Shown: one piece after another, positions 12,218 to 24,200 of the stretch | How the letters are laid out: each line of letters begins with the position of its first letter | How positions within the stretch are numbered: position 1 is the stretch's first letter | Assembly: GCA_036426205.1 (NCBI GenBank) | Contig: CM071568.1 | Span: 233,682,330-233,746,329 of the forward strand | DNA length: 64,000 bases | Origin: Ascaphus truei | Lineage: Eukaryota > Chordata > Amphibia > Anura > Ascaphidae | Reading direction: 5' to 3' | Position numbers and translations under genes: made by a program | The notes under the pieces: generated by a model | What the model saw: only the letters and a program-made list of their open reading frames with translations | Told to the model about the DNA's origin: nothing | The model's database searches: none

Positions 12218-12252
12218 CCAATGTTTCGGTGCTATCCACCTTCATCAGGGTT
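12218..12252 (-). ncRNA. Hammerhead ribozyme motif, core intact
   Basis: On the minus strand: CTGATGA (12,248-12,242), stem II as GGTG / CACC around a GATAG loop (12,241-12,228), GAAA (12,227-12,224), followed by CATTGG. The catalytic core matches the hammerhead consensus. Stem III is imperfect (ACATTG rather than a clean palindrome), and stem I could not be paired confidently. It sits downstream of PLE coding sequence, the usual place for PLE hammerheads. Confidence 0.65.
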
Positions 12253-12771
12253 ATAGTAACAAATTATACAGAACCCTAAAAATAGTATCCCAAAGCATAC
12301 ACAATCACAAAAAAACACCCACCCACCTCCCTCCAGCTGTTCCAAGCGCCTGTCGCTATGCATCAGAATGTCCGCCATGAGTAATAGGAGTGGTCTCCTG
12401 GATGGCTTCATGACGTCACGAGTCGCCATCTCATAACAAAGAACATGAGTGAGGAAGTGTTGCTATGTCCCAGACAGCATCTAGGGGGCGGAACAACGAC
12501 CTGGAAACAAGCTACCAATCACAGTGCCAGGATGCCTCCTCTGCTGACATCAGCGTTCATATACCAGCATAACAAAAGCTGCAGCAAGGCAATTTTCTGG
12601 CAGAAGGGGAGGAGGATTAACCTAGTGCAGAATAAGATCCCAGTCACAGCCCACAATCCTGTGAATACAAAAGAGAGAGAACTGGAGTAGATCTTCTTTG
12701 AATTTGATAAGCCCAATATTGAGCGTCAGAATGAGATTTTTACAATGCTCACCTGGTTTAGTCCGTTCCAT

Positions 12772-13130
12772 TTAAGCTTCCAATTTAAGAATGTCCTTCT
12801 GGACGTTGAAGACCTGCTCATCTACTTCATCAATGACAAGTACCATTAGGTCAACAGATGATTTATTAAGGATCTGGCACCACTGAATACAGAAGTCGCT
12901 GTTATTCCTCCCAATCATGGGATGATTTTTTAATCCAGAAACCTCTAGGAATTTTTCCATCCTTATAATATTCAGTGAGTGTTAATCCATGGAGGTGTAG
13001 CTCGCTTTCCCGTTTCTTGAGCGTTTCAAGATCCTTAAGAAAATCAGCTGATTTATCATCACCAAAAGCCTCTTGGTATGAGGACTTGAACATAATCCCT
13101 TGTATCTCACTTTCAGAGTAGGTGAAGGAA
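12772..13130 (-). pseudogene. PLE N-terminal region (frameshifted)
   Basis: Two overlapping minus-strand frames (13,093-12,902 and 12,960-12,772) join into one protein-like stretch. It has an acidic N-terminus (SSYQEAFGDDKSADFLKDLE), then LTLTEYYKDGKIPRGFWIKK, then GRNNSDFCIQWCQILNK and LMVLVIDEVD. The IPRG-hydrophobic motif also occurs in the large PLE at 43.3-43.5 kb (LEKYLRENIIPRGLRLL), which identifies this as the region upstream of the PLE reverse transcriptase. A frameshift separates the two frames near 12,930. No RT domain remains. Confidence 0.7.
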
Positions 13131-13800
13131 ACAGTATTTGCTTACACTCATCTGAAATTGTTCTAAATTGCTCCATAAGTACAGGGAGGGAAAAAAACAA
13201 GCAGGAGATGATAGTAAATGAAAAAAGTGCAGCAATGAGGGATAAACTCTAAAGTCAGCAACCGAATAATAATAGGGCCCAAAGGGGAGAATAACATGGG
13301 ATTCAAAACGGAGCAAAGGTGCTAACCTTCCACCAGGGGGCAAAGGGAAAGGCGCAGGGTTCCAGACAATACTCAAAAAATAAGTTAATGTAAAAAACTA
13401 TATATAACTGCAAATTCAGACAATAGAACCCAATAGGGGCTTCAAAAATAAAAAGGATTCAGGACCCCAAATGGGAAACCCCAACAGGACCAACAACACA
13501 AATAAAAAACAGACAGAACAGACAAAGAAACAAAGAACAAAAAGAAAACAAACAAAAAACATGGGCCAAAAAACAGACACTGGTGAAAAATGCAGCATGC
13601 AAAAGCAAAACACAAAGAGTGGCAACATATTTTTATGAGCTCTATTATTGCTTATAGTGTATATTCAACTCTCCTGCTGTTATCCAGCTAATTTTTTCAT
13701 ACCATGCTATAAATCTATTTTTTATTTTTATGTTTGTTTTTTGTTTGTTGACTTCCTCTACTCTCTTTGGGCAATGTGAGTGAGGAGCCGTTTAGTACGG
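13131..13800 (-). other. A-rich region upstream of PLE fragment
   Basis: Low-complexity A-rich plus strand (13,480-13,620), with no conserved protein on either strand. It may be a degenerate PLE leader. Confidence 0.3.
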
Positions 13801-14504
13801 TGCTTTTATCTCTATGTTATTATCTCTCTTTTTTAATCACAGGATTGTGGCCTGTGACTGGGGTCTTATTCTGCACTGGGTGAAGCCTCCTTCCCTCTGT
13901 CAGCCCATTGCCTGCTGCTGCTTCAGTTGTGCTGTTACACTGACGCTGGTGTCAGCAGAAGAGGCAACCTACATATCATAGCTTGATGCCACGTTATTAT
14001 AGTATACGTATATTAGCCTTATTCTGATCCAAACCCTGGATAAGGGCTTTAACTTTTAAACTTAGTTAATATCTCACGAATACTGCAATTTTATGACCTT
14101 CTATACTGTAAGTCATAAAATTTCCTGGTTGTGATATTTTTAGACAAGTCTCGTTGCGGTAATTAATGGAAATGATAATTACGCATTAATTACTGCATGA
14201 CAGTAAAATGAGCTTTTCCCTTCTACCATAGGGAAATGTAATAAAAATTACTAAACAATCCTGTCATTGAAATAACATTAACACCTTTGATGCCGTTGGC
14301 TTCCAAGGTACACCACTGGCATCAAATTGCTTAATATTACTAAATCTACACTACCTACCAACTGTTGCTACCTAACTGGATAGTAAATGCCATGCAATGT
14401 TTTACCAACTGCAAACAGGGGGTTAACCCCTACCACTACCTCCAGCTGGTTGGGAAAATCTGTGATATCATCACCAATGGAGGGCAGCCCATGGTACAGG
14501 AATA

Positions 14505-14720
14505 TGGTTACCTAGTAGATGAAGTTTAAAAAAGACATGTGTCCATTAAGTTCAACTTATGCTAAATGTAGACTACAGTTGCTATATTTGTATTTACAGT
14601 ATTTCAATCCAGAGGAAGGCAAACAAAAAAATCAATTGAAACATTGTCCAATGATATCTCATAAAGAGCAAATTAAATGTGTCCCTATGACATGTTTTCT
14701 GCGATGGCCCAAGCCACTAT
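14505..14720 (-). mobile_element. CR1 LINE 3' end fragment
   Basis: The plus strand reads TAGTAGATGAAGTTTAAAAA..GACATGTGTCCATTAAGTTCAACTTATGCTAAAT, the complement of a CR1 3' UTR. The same terminal sequence occurs in the larger CR1 copy at 33,935-34,050 (TAGTAGATGAGGTTGAAAAA). Both copies also share the phrase CCAGAGGAAGGCAAACAAAAAA. Only the last ~215 bp is preserved. Confidence 0.75.
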
Positions 14721-14919
14721 AAAAGGCCAGGACCCTCAGAGAAGACTGGAAGTCAGTCAAGAAACCATTTCCAGTGACTGACAAATACAGAAGATTACTT
14801 CTAAGAGAAAAGAAGAAAGAAATACTTACAGAAGAAGATTCTTCTATCAGCTTCAGATACAGGACATCATGTGAAGTTGAGAATTTCTTGTTCCAGGCCC
14901 ATGGATAGGCCATTAGGCC

Positions 14920-15480
14920 TTTTTGACTGAAAGGGTTCCAGTCCAGGGTTTTGCTGGAACTTGCCCATTAGTGGTTATTGTGGCATTTTGGTTCCTGGAA
15001 AATCCCTGCCGGAACTTGGTAATTGGCTGCACCTGTTCGAGGGCTAAAATAGCAGTCAGTGACTCCAAACCCCCAGCCCAAGCATGGTATGCTATTCCAT
15101 GTGTTCCTGGCCCCCTTGAGTTCCTGAGCAATCGCTATTTCTGAGCAGTCCCTGTTCCCGAGTAGTCCTTGTTGCTGAGTAGTCCCTGTTCCTGAGCAAT
15201 CCCAATTCCTAAGAAATCCCTGTTCCTTTGTATTCCCTGGTGCCAAGCAGTCCCTGTGAATGCAACCACCGCTTCTGTGCCGTCTGCCTTGACACCAGCC
15301 TGTATCCTAACTTTGCACCGTTGCCGCCTGCCTTGACCTCTGCCTGGACTACGACTACTCTAATAGGACTCTGTCCCTAGGCTCTGGTTGGTGATCATAT
15401 ACTCCTTCCTCAGCCTTGCGGGTCTGCTTCCTTTCGGAGATGAGCACCGTTATAATTACAAATAGGCCATCGGGCCTGGC
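14920..15480. repeat. LTR-like block with internal minisatellite
   Basis: This moderately GC-rich block contains the 17-bp minisatellite and then a tract of CCTGCCTTGACCTCTGCCTG type (15,330-15,350) that resembles the LTR-like tract at 54.8 kb. The phrase AGGCCATNNGGCCT sits at both edges (14,908 and 15,464) and could be a duplicated target or part of the element. No coding capacity is seen. Confidence 0.35.
15116..15256. repeat. Degenerate 17-bp minisatellite
   Basis: About eight consecutive variants of CCTGAGNAGTCCCTGTT, differing at 2-5 positions each. Confidence 0.8.
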
Positions 15481-15539
15481 TTGTTTTTTCTGTTTTTTAA
15501 ATTCTTGTTTTCTGGTGGCCAAACAGACATATTTTTACA

Positions 15540-17200
15540 GAATGTCCTAAATAACTAGTTACTATTCCACCTCTCAGTAAGGCACGGATGGGAGGGGAGT
15601 TCAAGAACATTCATTTTATTGACATTTTTACCTTATGATAAAAAACTCTTATTCCATAAGACTGTTTTTTTTTTGTGTGACCACTGCCACGGGTGATCAC
15701 AAGAAAGAGATGTCAGACAGAGTCACCATATTTGTTCTAAGTGAAGAAAAGCTACAGTACAGAGCACCTTATAGTCATTCCCTTAAAGGGAACACTACAC
15801 AAAGTGTTTTAACTGTACTTTTTCTGTTACCACATTGAAAACCATATTGACAACAACCTCATTGTTTGAACAAGCTTTAATACTTTATACTGTGGATATT
15901 TGGTGACAACTGTCTTGTTATTTTGTTTTTCTATTGTTTGCGCCACCACCAGTTCATTATTACACTTATAATTTTCTGCCTTCAGGGTAAAGAAATTCAG
16001 TGAGAAAATTGAGAGTCTGACTGGGACAAGTGAAGTTACTGCTGCTGAGTACTGACTGAGCTGACTAATTGACTTGCCAATGTCTGGGGCATAGATACTG
16101 TCACTTCCACCAACATCAACTAGTTTACACTACACTCACTGACTTGAGACTGTCACTCACTGATACTGCCAGTGGTTTGTTGTTTGTGTCCACCCCACAA
16201 CCATCATCATCACATTGCCAAAGATGAAAAATTTAATTCTATTTCATTTTGACCATATAGTGGGGCTCAAACAAGCCAGAACCCAAACTGCCATGCTATA
16301 TCAGGCAGTGCCACTCCATAATATCTAAGTTGGAATTTGGCACCTAGTGGTTGATCCTGCAGGCCAGCCTCCATCTACTGACACTGTAGGCAAGTAGCAT
16401 CTACTGTAGGTTTGGACTACTTGCTATTCCATCTACGGGTGGGAGAGAGGGTCCTAGGACATACTCCTTTTAATTTTTAATGTTGTTCTTATGGTACTTC
16501 TCAATAATTATTACCCTGTGAAAAAAAACTCTTGTTTTGAGTGTTATCTGTGTGAATCACTGACCCAGCCACTGTCACAAGGCCTAGGCTAGTAACAGTG
16601 AGTTATGATTAAGAATTACTCTGAAGGTGTAATTCAGTAACAACAATCAGTAAATAATAATAACAGCCAGTCAGAGATGCTGACTATCTGACATAAGCAT
16701 AATATGGCTAATCTATGCCACTGCAGAATAAAGTAGGGCCATGGACTGACACTACCCTCAGTGACTTGATGCTGTTACTCACTGACACCACCAGTGGCTT
16801 GTTGTGTGTGTGTGGGTCCACAATGACACCACCCTACTACCATCATCATCATCTTATTGCCAAAGATTGAAAATGGTATCATATTTATAATTTATGTTCT
16901 TAGTCAACCATCTTGTGGGGGCCCAAACAATCTAGACCCAGTACACAAATTGCCTAGACAACCCCTACCAGTGTACAACAATTTAAACTATATCATCTAT
17001 GTTGGCAAAGAGATTAGCCCTAGCAGCATTAGTTGACAATTTAGCAGGTCACTAGCCCAGCCCAGCAACCACCAATGTAACATTTAGGTTGGCAAACTTG
17101 GCACATTACTTGGCATTGACACAGTCCATGGCTTGTTGAATGTATGTAGTATGTCCTATAACCAGTAATAACTACTAGTTACTTTTGCATCTCTCAGTAA
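15540..17200. repeat. Old direct duplication
   Basis: The segment 16,121-16,300 and the segment 16,745-16,940 share an ordered set of phrases: CACTCACTGA.AC.GCCAGTGG.TTGTTGT, CCATCATCATCA and TTGCCAAAGAT.GAAAA, then GTGGGG..CAAACAA. An outer pair, ACTAGTTAC and CTCTCAGTAA, occurs at about 15,555 and 17,175. Identity is roughly 70-75%, so the duplication is old. No gene is seen. Confidence 0.5.
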
Positions 17201-17317
17201 TGTATAAATAGGTTTGAGGGATAAGATCCAGTTTAACTCTAAGAGGCGACACTGAGAAAGCATAAGTGCAAATAGAAAGAACCTCCTGGTGTGATGTACT
17301 AAAGGGGGCAGCAACAA

Positions 17318-17403
17318 AGTAATCCAATGCATTTACAGTGTTTAAGCTTTCCACAAGTAGTTCCTTATGGAAAGCTGAAACATTAAGTGCATTGGATTAC
17401 TTT
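17318..17403. repeat. Hairpin with possible hammerhead-derived arms
   Basis: Two ~40-nt arms pair around a ~10-nt centre: CAAAGTAATCCAATGCA on the left and TGCATTGGATTACTTTG on the right, with GCTTTCC / GGAAAGC near the centre. The right arm contains AGCTGAAACATT, similar to the 3' half of the hammerhead at 12.2 kb. It may be the junction of another head-to-head PLE dimer, but no CTGANGA is preserved. Confidence 0.4.
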
Positions 17404-17431
17404 GTTTATACCACCTTTAATAGACCATGTC

Positions 17432-17960
17432 ACAGGAGACCAGAACTCTTTCACGGGATCAAGCACCAAACAGGACACAGAAATCAAATAAAGAGTATTT
17501 ATTATGACTGGAGCCAGCAAACATAACACAAAGCACAGATCAGAGCTATACTTACTCCAAAAAAGAGAATTCAAGGGATTAAGGGGGATCCTAGTAGTTC
17601 TAGCTGCAACCACAATGGATTACCTGGCGCAGCTTCAACATCTGTACCGGTCCGGAGCCTGCAGACAATGGTCAATATATGTTCCACCCTGAAAACAAAT
17701 TCAAATGTTAAGATAAGAAAATTCTCCTACTTTAGAACAGCGTGCAGCTTCGTTTCAAGCTGTCTCCTGCACAGCCATGGTGCACACCACTTAGTACTCA
17801 TACACACTAGTCCTGGGATGATCTGTGGAGCTCAGATTCGCTGCCCCTTTCATAGATTCCTCATCTCCATAAGAAAGCATTGAGAATGGGGCCTGTGACC
17901 AATGACAGTGTGGATGCTGTGTGCTGGACCCATCACAGCGTGATCAGTCACCTGTGATGG
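17432..17960. repeat. Second copy of the dispersed repeat at 5.99-7.33 kb
   Basis: Matches the earlier copy in order at roughly 70% and lacks the solo LTR found there. Confidence 0.5.
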
Positions 17961-18897
17961 ACAATCCGGCGTAGGGATGTGACAGAGGACCTGAGGCAAG
18001 GCAAGCAGGAATTACAAACAGGCCAAATGAGAACAGTACCTGTGGAACTCAGCCAGCCCCCGTTTTCAGTGCCAGCTTGCTATCTTCTGCTGGGATAGAC
18101 CCCTCGCTGTCTGGAGAAGATAATGGCTCTGTTTATTGGATCTACATCCCCCATATAGGAGGATTGCGCCTCCGCTCTCCCCTTTGTCCTCAACCACCTC
18201 GTAGAACCAGCTAAATCTGGATCCCTTGGCATGTAGGCTGGGTAAGTGTATTATCAGCCTAACACTCCAGGGGAACAAAGAAACACACAATACAATTTAA
18301 AGACAGCACATTTTGCATAGATTAATGTTGATACAATTCAACATATAGTTTTATGAGCACATGAGCCATGAAAGGATGAATACAAAGGGGCAAGCCTGTA
18401 TATACATCAAGACGATAGGGGTAATGGCTGGCTTAACTTTTATTATGAGCCGCATTGCCCTACTGTCACATCTCCCCTTTTAAACTGAGAGCTCCGGGGT
18501 GACAGCCCTACTGGGTTGAGCCCCAAGATTGAGGCCAAGCCTGGTACTCAGGACCGGGCATGGATTGGTGCCTCCCTCCCCCAAAAATAACTGGTACAGG
18601 GCTAATGGGTGTGTGGACTCGCATTCAGGAGACCCCAGGACCATGTGGGGAACCAGGGATTGGTCAGGATCATTGCGTCAAGAGTTGGTGCTCGCATAGG
18701 ACGGGGGTGGAGACATCAATGGTAAGAAAAACATTGATTGCATTTTATTTAATTGTGTATTTTTTTCTTTTGATTGCCCATTGACTGCCAATGTTTTTAT
18801 CTGTGCCCTTTCGGGCTATAGATAAGCACAGTGACAAGCAATACATTTTTTGGCAAATGCTTATTTTTATTTAATTATGTTTTGTATGTATATATGT
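17961..18897. other. No recognised gene; part of a TTTTATTTAATTG repeat near the right end
   Basis: No protein-like frame. Positions 18,740-18,880 contain TTTTATTTAATTGTGT, TTGCCCATTGACTGCCAATG and TTTTTATTTAATTATG, related to the tandem repeat at 29.0-29.4 kb. Confidence 0.4.
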
Positions 18898-19019
18898 ACA
18901 GTATGTATATCTTTATTTATATAGCGCCAAAAGTGTACTCAGCGCTTCACAAAGAATACAGCACAGGGAATTATAATAATACAATAAGCGCAGCAAAACC
19001 AGACATTAACAAAGGAAAT

Positions 19020-20456
19020 ACAGCAAAAAGAAAAAAAAGTGCGCTTTGTTGCAATGCCAGTGTATGGTTTGTGTATGGTTTGTGCCTGAAGCCCCTACAA
19101 ATAAGGTGATGCGATTAGTAGAGCAATTAACCCTAAGCTGCTAGAAGTGGTGAATATACCACAGGTGCATGTGCCATATCCCACATAGCAGTAAACACTA
19201 GATCAACAACAGGTTGCACAGATAATAACTGTTAGATAGATGTAGTTAAAAGGCAATGATTGACTGCAGAAATTCAACAAGTGAATTAAGTAGCACCTTG
19301 CCAAAAGACTGAGTCAATTTGAAGTGATGGCAATTGTCAAAACCAAAAAAGTCCATACAAAGTCCATAGATATGTGTCAAGGTTGTAAATTGTTGTCCCT
19401 GTGTAGGATAATCAGTCCTCTGCAGAGAATCTCAAAAGTAAAAGAAAAAGAAATGAGGTCGCAAAAAGAAAGGAGAACACAACCTTTATAGTATAAAAAT
19501 AAAAGGAACAGTAGTAACATGCACTGGGCTACACCGATGTATAAAATCAGTGTTGCAGTAAAAGAATAATGAAACAGGATAATTGCCTTTGATAGCTGAG
19601 ATGGCTGCTGCTGGGACCACTTAAGGAAGCCTCTTCACTGTGTCCTGACCGTCCTTGATGTCGTCTGAGACTGCTGTGGGCGGGAGAGATGATGTTTCCA
19701 CTGTGTTGAATCCCGTGTTGGAGCGCTGGCTCTCTGGGTGGTAGCCTCAGGGGGTTCTTTCTCCTTGTAGGGCTGGCGGTGGATGGCGTTTCCCTCTGCT
19801 TCTAGCGCTCCAGGACGTCAGGGGATGCTGGTCCGGCCGTGACAGCTTCCAGTTCTCAGTGAAGGGAAATCCAAGGTCTGCAGCAGCTGGTCTCAGTTTG
19901 CAGACAGAGCCCTGTGTGGTCACAGGAGATCTCCGAGCAGGGTTGGAGTACACAGCCTGGGCAGTGGATACTTGCTCGTGCTGGCTGAACACTACACGTT
20001 CCAACGCGGTAGTATAATGCATTTCACCACTGTGTGGCTTCATCAGGGCTATTCCAGTGGTTTTGGATTTCCCTTCACTGAGAACAGGAAGCTGTCATGG
20101 CCGGACCAGCATCCCCTGACATCACTCTGGGAGCGCTAGACGCAGAGGGAAATGACACCCAGAGGGCCAGCGCTCAAACGCAGGGGTCAACACAGTGGAA
20201 ACATCGACTCTCCCTCCCACAGAGGTCTCAGACAACATCAAGGATGGTCAGGACACAGTGAAGATGCTTCCTTACGTGGTCTCAACAGCAGCTATCTCAG
20301 CTATCACAGGAAATTATCCTGTTTCATTATTCTTTTACTGCTACACTGGTTTTATATATTTGTGTATCCCAGTGCATGTTTCTACTGTTGCTTTTATACT
20401 ATATAGGTTGTGTTCTCCTTACTTTTTGTGCTCTCATTTCTTTTTCTTTTATTAGG
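19020..20456. mobile_element. Head-to-head PLE-type composite with hammerhead
   Basis: The insertion is bounded by the 9-bp duplication AAAGGAAAT (19,011-19,019 and 20,457-20,465). The left ~1.04 kb is a minus-strand copy running from about 20,060 down to 19,020 and carrying a hammerhead at its start. The right part (20,069-20,456) is a plus-strand copy. The inverted match pairs 19,868-19,445 with 20,069-20,450; examples are GGAAGCTGTCA.GGCCGGACC and AACACAGTGGAAACATC. The plus copy stops about 400 bp short of the minus copy's 3' end. No RT or GIY-YIG frame is present, so it is a short non-autonomous element or a truncated 3' end. Confidence 0.75.
20013..20050 (-). ncRNA. Hammerhead ribozyme motif, core intact
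   Basis: On the minus strand: CTGATGA (20,046-20,040), stem II GCCAC / GTGGT with an ACA loop (20,039-20,026), GAAA (20,025-20,022), then the perfect palindrome ATGCAT (20,022-20,017) in the stem III position. With no stem III loop, only pairing of two RNA molecules would close that helix. Stem I pairing is not evident; the upstream strand may have been changed at the nearby inversion junction. Confidence 0.65.
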
Positions 20457-20656
20457 AAAGGAAATCCCTGCCCCAAAGAGCTTACAATCTAAGTGGTATG
20501 ATGGGAGACTTACGGAGACAGAAGGTGAGGGAATAAGTGCAGTAGATGGCAGTGCTTGGCCACAATGGTTGGTAGGAGTGACTGAGTGTGTGACAATAGC
20601 CCTGAGTGCAGGCTATTGGGATGCTTGATTTGTTTGGCAAGTTTTTTTTTTTTTTT

Positions 20657-20853
20657 GGAATAAAAACAGTGTTTATTATTAAAAAAAAAAAAGTTTACAT
20701 TTCTGGCAATAAATAACATTATGAGGAAATGTTATAGAGTACCTGTATGCAAATACATGCTTACTTTTTTTATTAACTTAACAAACTCTCTAATTTATGT
20801 ATGAATATATTTAGACTAAATTAGATTTGATATGATCAATTGTATATAAAAAA
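20657..20853 (-). other. Possible 3' transduced segment of the L1
   Basis: The L1's own apparent polyadenylation site (AATAAA at 20,876-20,871 on the sense strand) precedes a further ~195 bp before the real poly(A) tail at 20,656-20,642, which has its own AATAAA 16 nt upstream. This is the signature expected when L1 transcription reads into flanking DNA and uses a downstream polyA site. It could instead be a longer native 3' UTR. Confidence 0.45.
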
Positions 20854-21277
20854 AAATTTTTAACTTTGTCTTTATTAGTTTTTTTGTGCATACATACATA
20901 GCAGAGAATAATGTTGATAACTGTCCAAAGTAGACACAGAACTGTCTGAAACATACCACACAAAACAGACACGTGATGGGGAGACGACACGACAACACAG
21001 CCACAAAACCATGACGACAACGGAGAGGGGGGGGAGGAGGGGGAGGGAAGGTCAGGCGATGAGTGTCCATCTTTGCCTATTTGAGCCGCGTCCATCAGAC
21101 ACTAGCCACATCCGTAATGCAGCTCATCGTTATCTGCACGAGCGATACTGCTTCCACTCTATTAGCAATACCCAGAGGGTTCTACCCAGGGGGGTGGGGG
21201 TGGGCCCTCCCTCCCTAAAGTCAGCCCGTCCCGTCTGGCTCCCAGTCACCCATCAAAGGAGAACTCATTTACTTCAA

Positions 21278-24200
21278 TCATAGCCAGATTGTGGCATCAT
21301 TCACCCCCTGGATATCTGTCTGGGCCAGCCAAGGCAACCAGACCTTTTGGAATGTATCACCCGAATCGTTAACTAGGCTTGTTAACTTTTCCATGCGGCA
21401 TATGAACCAAATTCTGTTCCTGATCTTTGCTAATGAAGGAATTGCGTTCTGATTCCACAATGCTGCGGTCTCACACCTCATAGCTGTAGCAAAGTGTGCG
21501 ATTAATTTGTTCCCCGAGCGTGAAACCTCCTCTGTGGGTTTGCCTAACAAGAACAGCCACGGGTCAAGCTGAATTTGGAGGCCCAAAAAGATCCTCTGTA
21601 GCCAATCGCGAATCTGGGCCCAGATAGGTACTATTTTCGGGCAAGACCACAGCATGTGTACCAAGTCCCCCCATTCCCCGCACCGCCTGGGGCAGAGCAG
21701 GGAAGAGCCCGGGATAAATTTCGCCAGTCTAACTGGGGTGAGATACCAACGTAACATTACCTTATATGAGTTCTCTTTTAATGTCGTGCATATGGAGCTG
21801 CTAGCTGCGGCCTTAAAAACCGCTGACCAGTCTTCGTCCTCTAGTGTGCCCTGTAAGTCCGCTTCCCACTGAACCATGAATCTGGGTTTGTCAGTCTCGT
21901 CTTTGTCGGTACCAACCACCTCTCTGTATAAAGTAGAAATCAGTCCCCGCGTGTCTGCACCTCTCACGCAGAGCTTTTCAAAATTTGTTAACGGTGGTCT
22001 CACCGGGTGTGCGTTATAATATGCCCGAACCTGGAGGTACCTAATAAATTCTGTGTTGGGTATGTCTGTTTCTGACTTTAAAAGCTCAAAGGATTTAATC
22101 TTGTCACTGCCCTCCAGGTCCTTCAACCGTCTAATCCCCAATTTGCGCCACAACGGGAAACTCTTGCTCGCTAGACGGAGCAAAATCTGGGTTGCCGTAT
22201 AAGGGAGCCATCAGTGTATGTTTGGAGGTTAGCGAGCGACTACTTTTAGACGCCTCCCAGACCGAGATCGAGTTGAGTACAGAGGTTAGTGGATTGAGTA
22301 TATCCTTTACCCGTGTCCTCGGGTACCAGATTAGGTCCCTGAACTCAAGCAGGGCACACATCTCCCTCTCCAGCGCCACCCACCGCCTGAGCTCCGGGTC
22401 CCCATGCCATTGCATGATTTGGCACAATTGCGCCGCTTTATAATAGGATATAATGTTCAGAACAGCTAGACCCCTGCCTCCTTAGGCTTCTGCATCATTT
22501 TGGCTTTTATCCGTGTTTTTTTACCATTCCAAATAAACTTTGAGATTGACTTTTGAAGCCCTTTAATGTCCGCACGTACCACGGGTATCGGAAGAGTTTG
22601 AAATAGGTATAAAATACGGGGAAGGATGTTCATCTTGACGCTACAGATCCTACCCATCCATGAGATACCATATGCCGCCCAGTCTTGTAATTCTTTTTTA
22701 AGAGTCTTCAATAGACTGGGGTAATTTGCGTGATATAAGGAGCTTATCTTTTTTGTGATATGCACCCCTAGGTACCTTATGGATGTAGGTCGCCACTTAA
22801 ATTCAAAGTTGAGTTCAATCAGCTTCTTCGTATCTCGTGGGATGTTGATGTTTACTGCCTCAGATTTTGTCTGATTTATTTTAAACCCAGAGATCCAGGA
22901 GAAACGCTCTAGAAGCTCGAACAGGTTGGGTAGCGAGATGAGTTGGCTTAGTAAGGGTCAGAATAATGTCATCTGCATACAAAGCCACTTTGTGTTCTTG
23001 TGAGTGGATTTGTACTCCAGAGATATCAGCGTTGCTTCGAATTTGTGCTGCTAGTGGCTCGATACATAAGGCAAACAGCAAGGGCGATAGCGGGCATCCT
23101 TGCCTTGTGCCACTTTTAATTTGAAATAGCTCTGAGGGGAACCCCTGGTGAACCACCCTTTTATTGCCCGAAGAAATGTGCTCCCGAACCCAAATGCCTC
23201 AAGCGTGGACTCCAAGTATGGCCAGTCAATCCTGTCGAAGGCTTTTTCCGCATCTAAGCTTAAAACTACGCTCCGGATCCCGTTGGCTCCTACAAAATCT
23301 ATTATATCTACAATTCGTCTGGTATTGTCGGCCGCTTGTATATTTCTAACAAAGCCAACTTGATCCGGGTGGATTAACCTCGGTAGGATGACACTTAAAC
23401 GGTTGGCCAGCAATTTGGAATAGATTTTAACATCTGTATTAATCAATGATATCGGCCTATAACTTTGACAATTTGTGGGGTCTTTGTCCCCTTTATGAAT
23501 CAAGGAAATCGACGCCTGGAGCATCTGCTCCGCGAATGGCTCTCCTGCTAATACTCCGTTAAACATCCGGAGCATGTGTGGAGCTAAGACTCCTATAAAT
23601 TTTTTATAATACAAGTTAGAGAACCCATCCGGGCCGGGGGCTTTAGATGGCTTTAAACTTTTGACCACTGCTGCTAGTTCTTCCCCTGTGAAGTCGCATT
23701 GGATTGCCTCTCGTTCCAAGCTGTTCAGTTGTGGCAGAGCTGCGTCCGCTAAGAATTTCCGCAGATTACTGCTTGTCTTAGCGTTATGGGCCACCTTCTC
23801 CCCATTGTATAGCTGTTCATAAAGCTTTTCAAACTCCCCCACTATAACTTTGGGGTTGGAGGAGACCCGCCCCGCTGCGGTCCTGATAGAATGTATATTA
23901 AAATTTGGCTTCCTATTGCGGAGTCTGGAGGCTAGCATAGTGTCCGGTTTATTAGCTTTCTCAAAGAACTTCCTCTGCATCCAACTCAGGTCTTTCTCGG
24001 CCCTGGAGGTGAGGAGGAGGTTAAGCTCAATCCTGACATCCTTCAGCTCCTGTAATGTGTCCCCTCTACCTGTACGGCTATGTAGTGTAGAGAGCTCGTG
24101 CAACCTCTGGTAAAGCTGGGTCAATTTGGCCTCCCTTTGCTTTTTCCTACCGGCAGCTATACCTATTAGTACCCCCCGCATCGTGGCCTTGTGAGCCTCC

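Larger units (their letters stand above)
12060..13990. mobile_element. Rearranged PLE composite with head-to-head arms
   Basis: The minus-strand part (13,130 down to about 12,060) holds a PLE N-terminal protein fragment and then, after an internal deletion, a hammerhead-bearing terminal region. A plus-strand piece at 13,800-13,985 repeats the minus-strand 12,690-12,530 sequence in inverse orientation; both contain CACAGGATTGTGG.CTGTGACTGG, then CTTATTCTGCACT, then CTGATGTCAGCAGA or a close variant. The two copies diverge outward, as at 0-0.6, 19-20.5 and 45-48 kb. I could not find a target duplication. Confidence 0.65.
18898..20628 (-). repeat. SINE/LINE-tail-like copy interrupted by a PLE composite
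   Basis: The two halves are 18,898-19,019 and 20,466-20,628. Joined, they match the order seen at 9804-10,420: the TTTATTTATATAGCGCC tail complement first, then CTGCCCCAAAGAGCTTACAATCT, then GGAGACTTACGGAGACAG. The L1 at 20,646 lies directly after 20,628-20,645, so this locus received two separate insertions. Confidence 0.65.
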
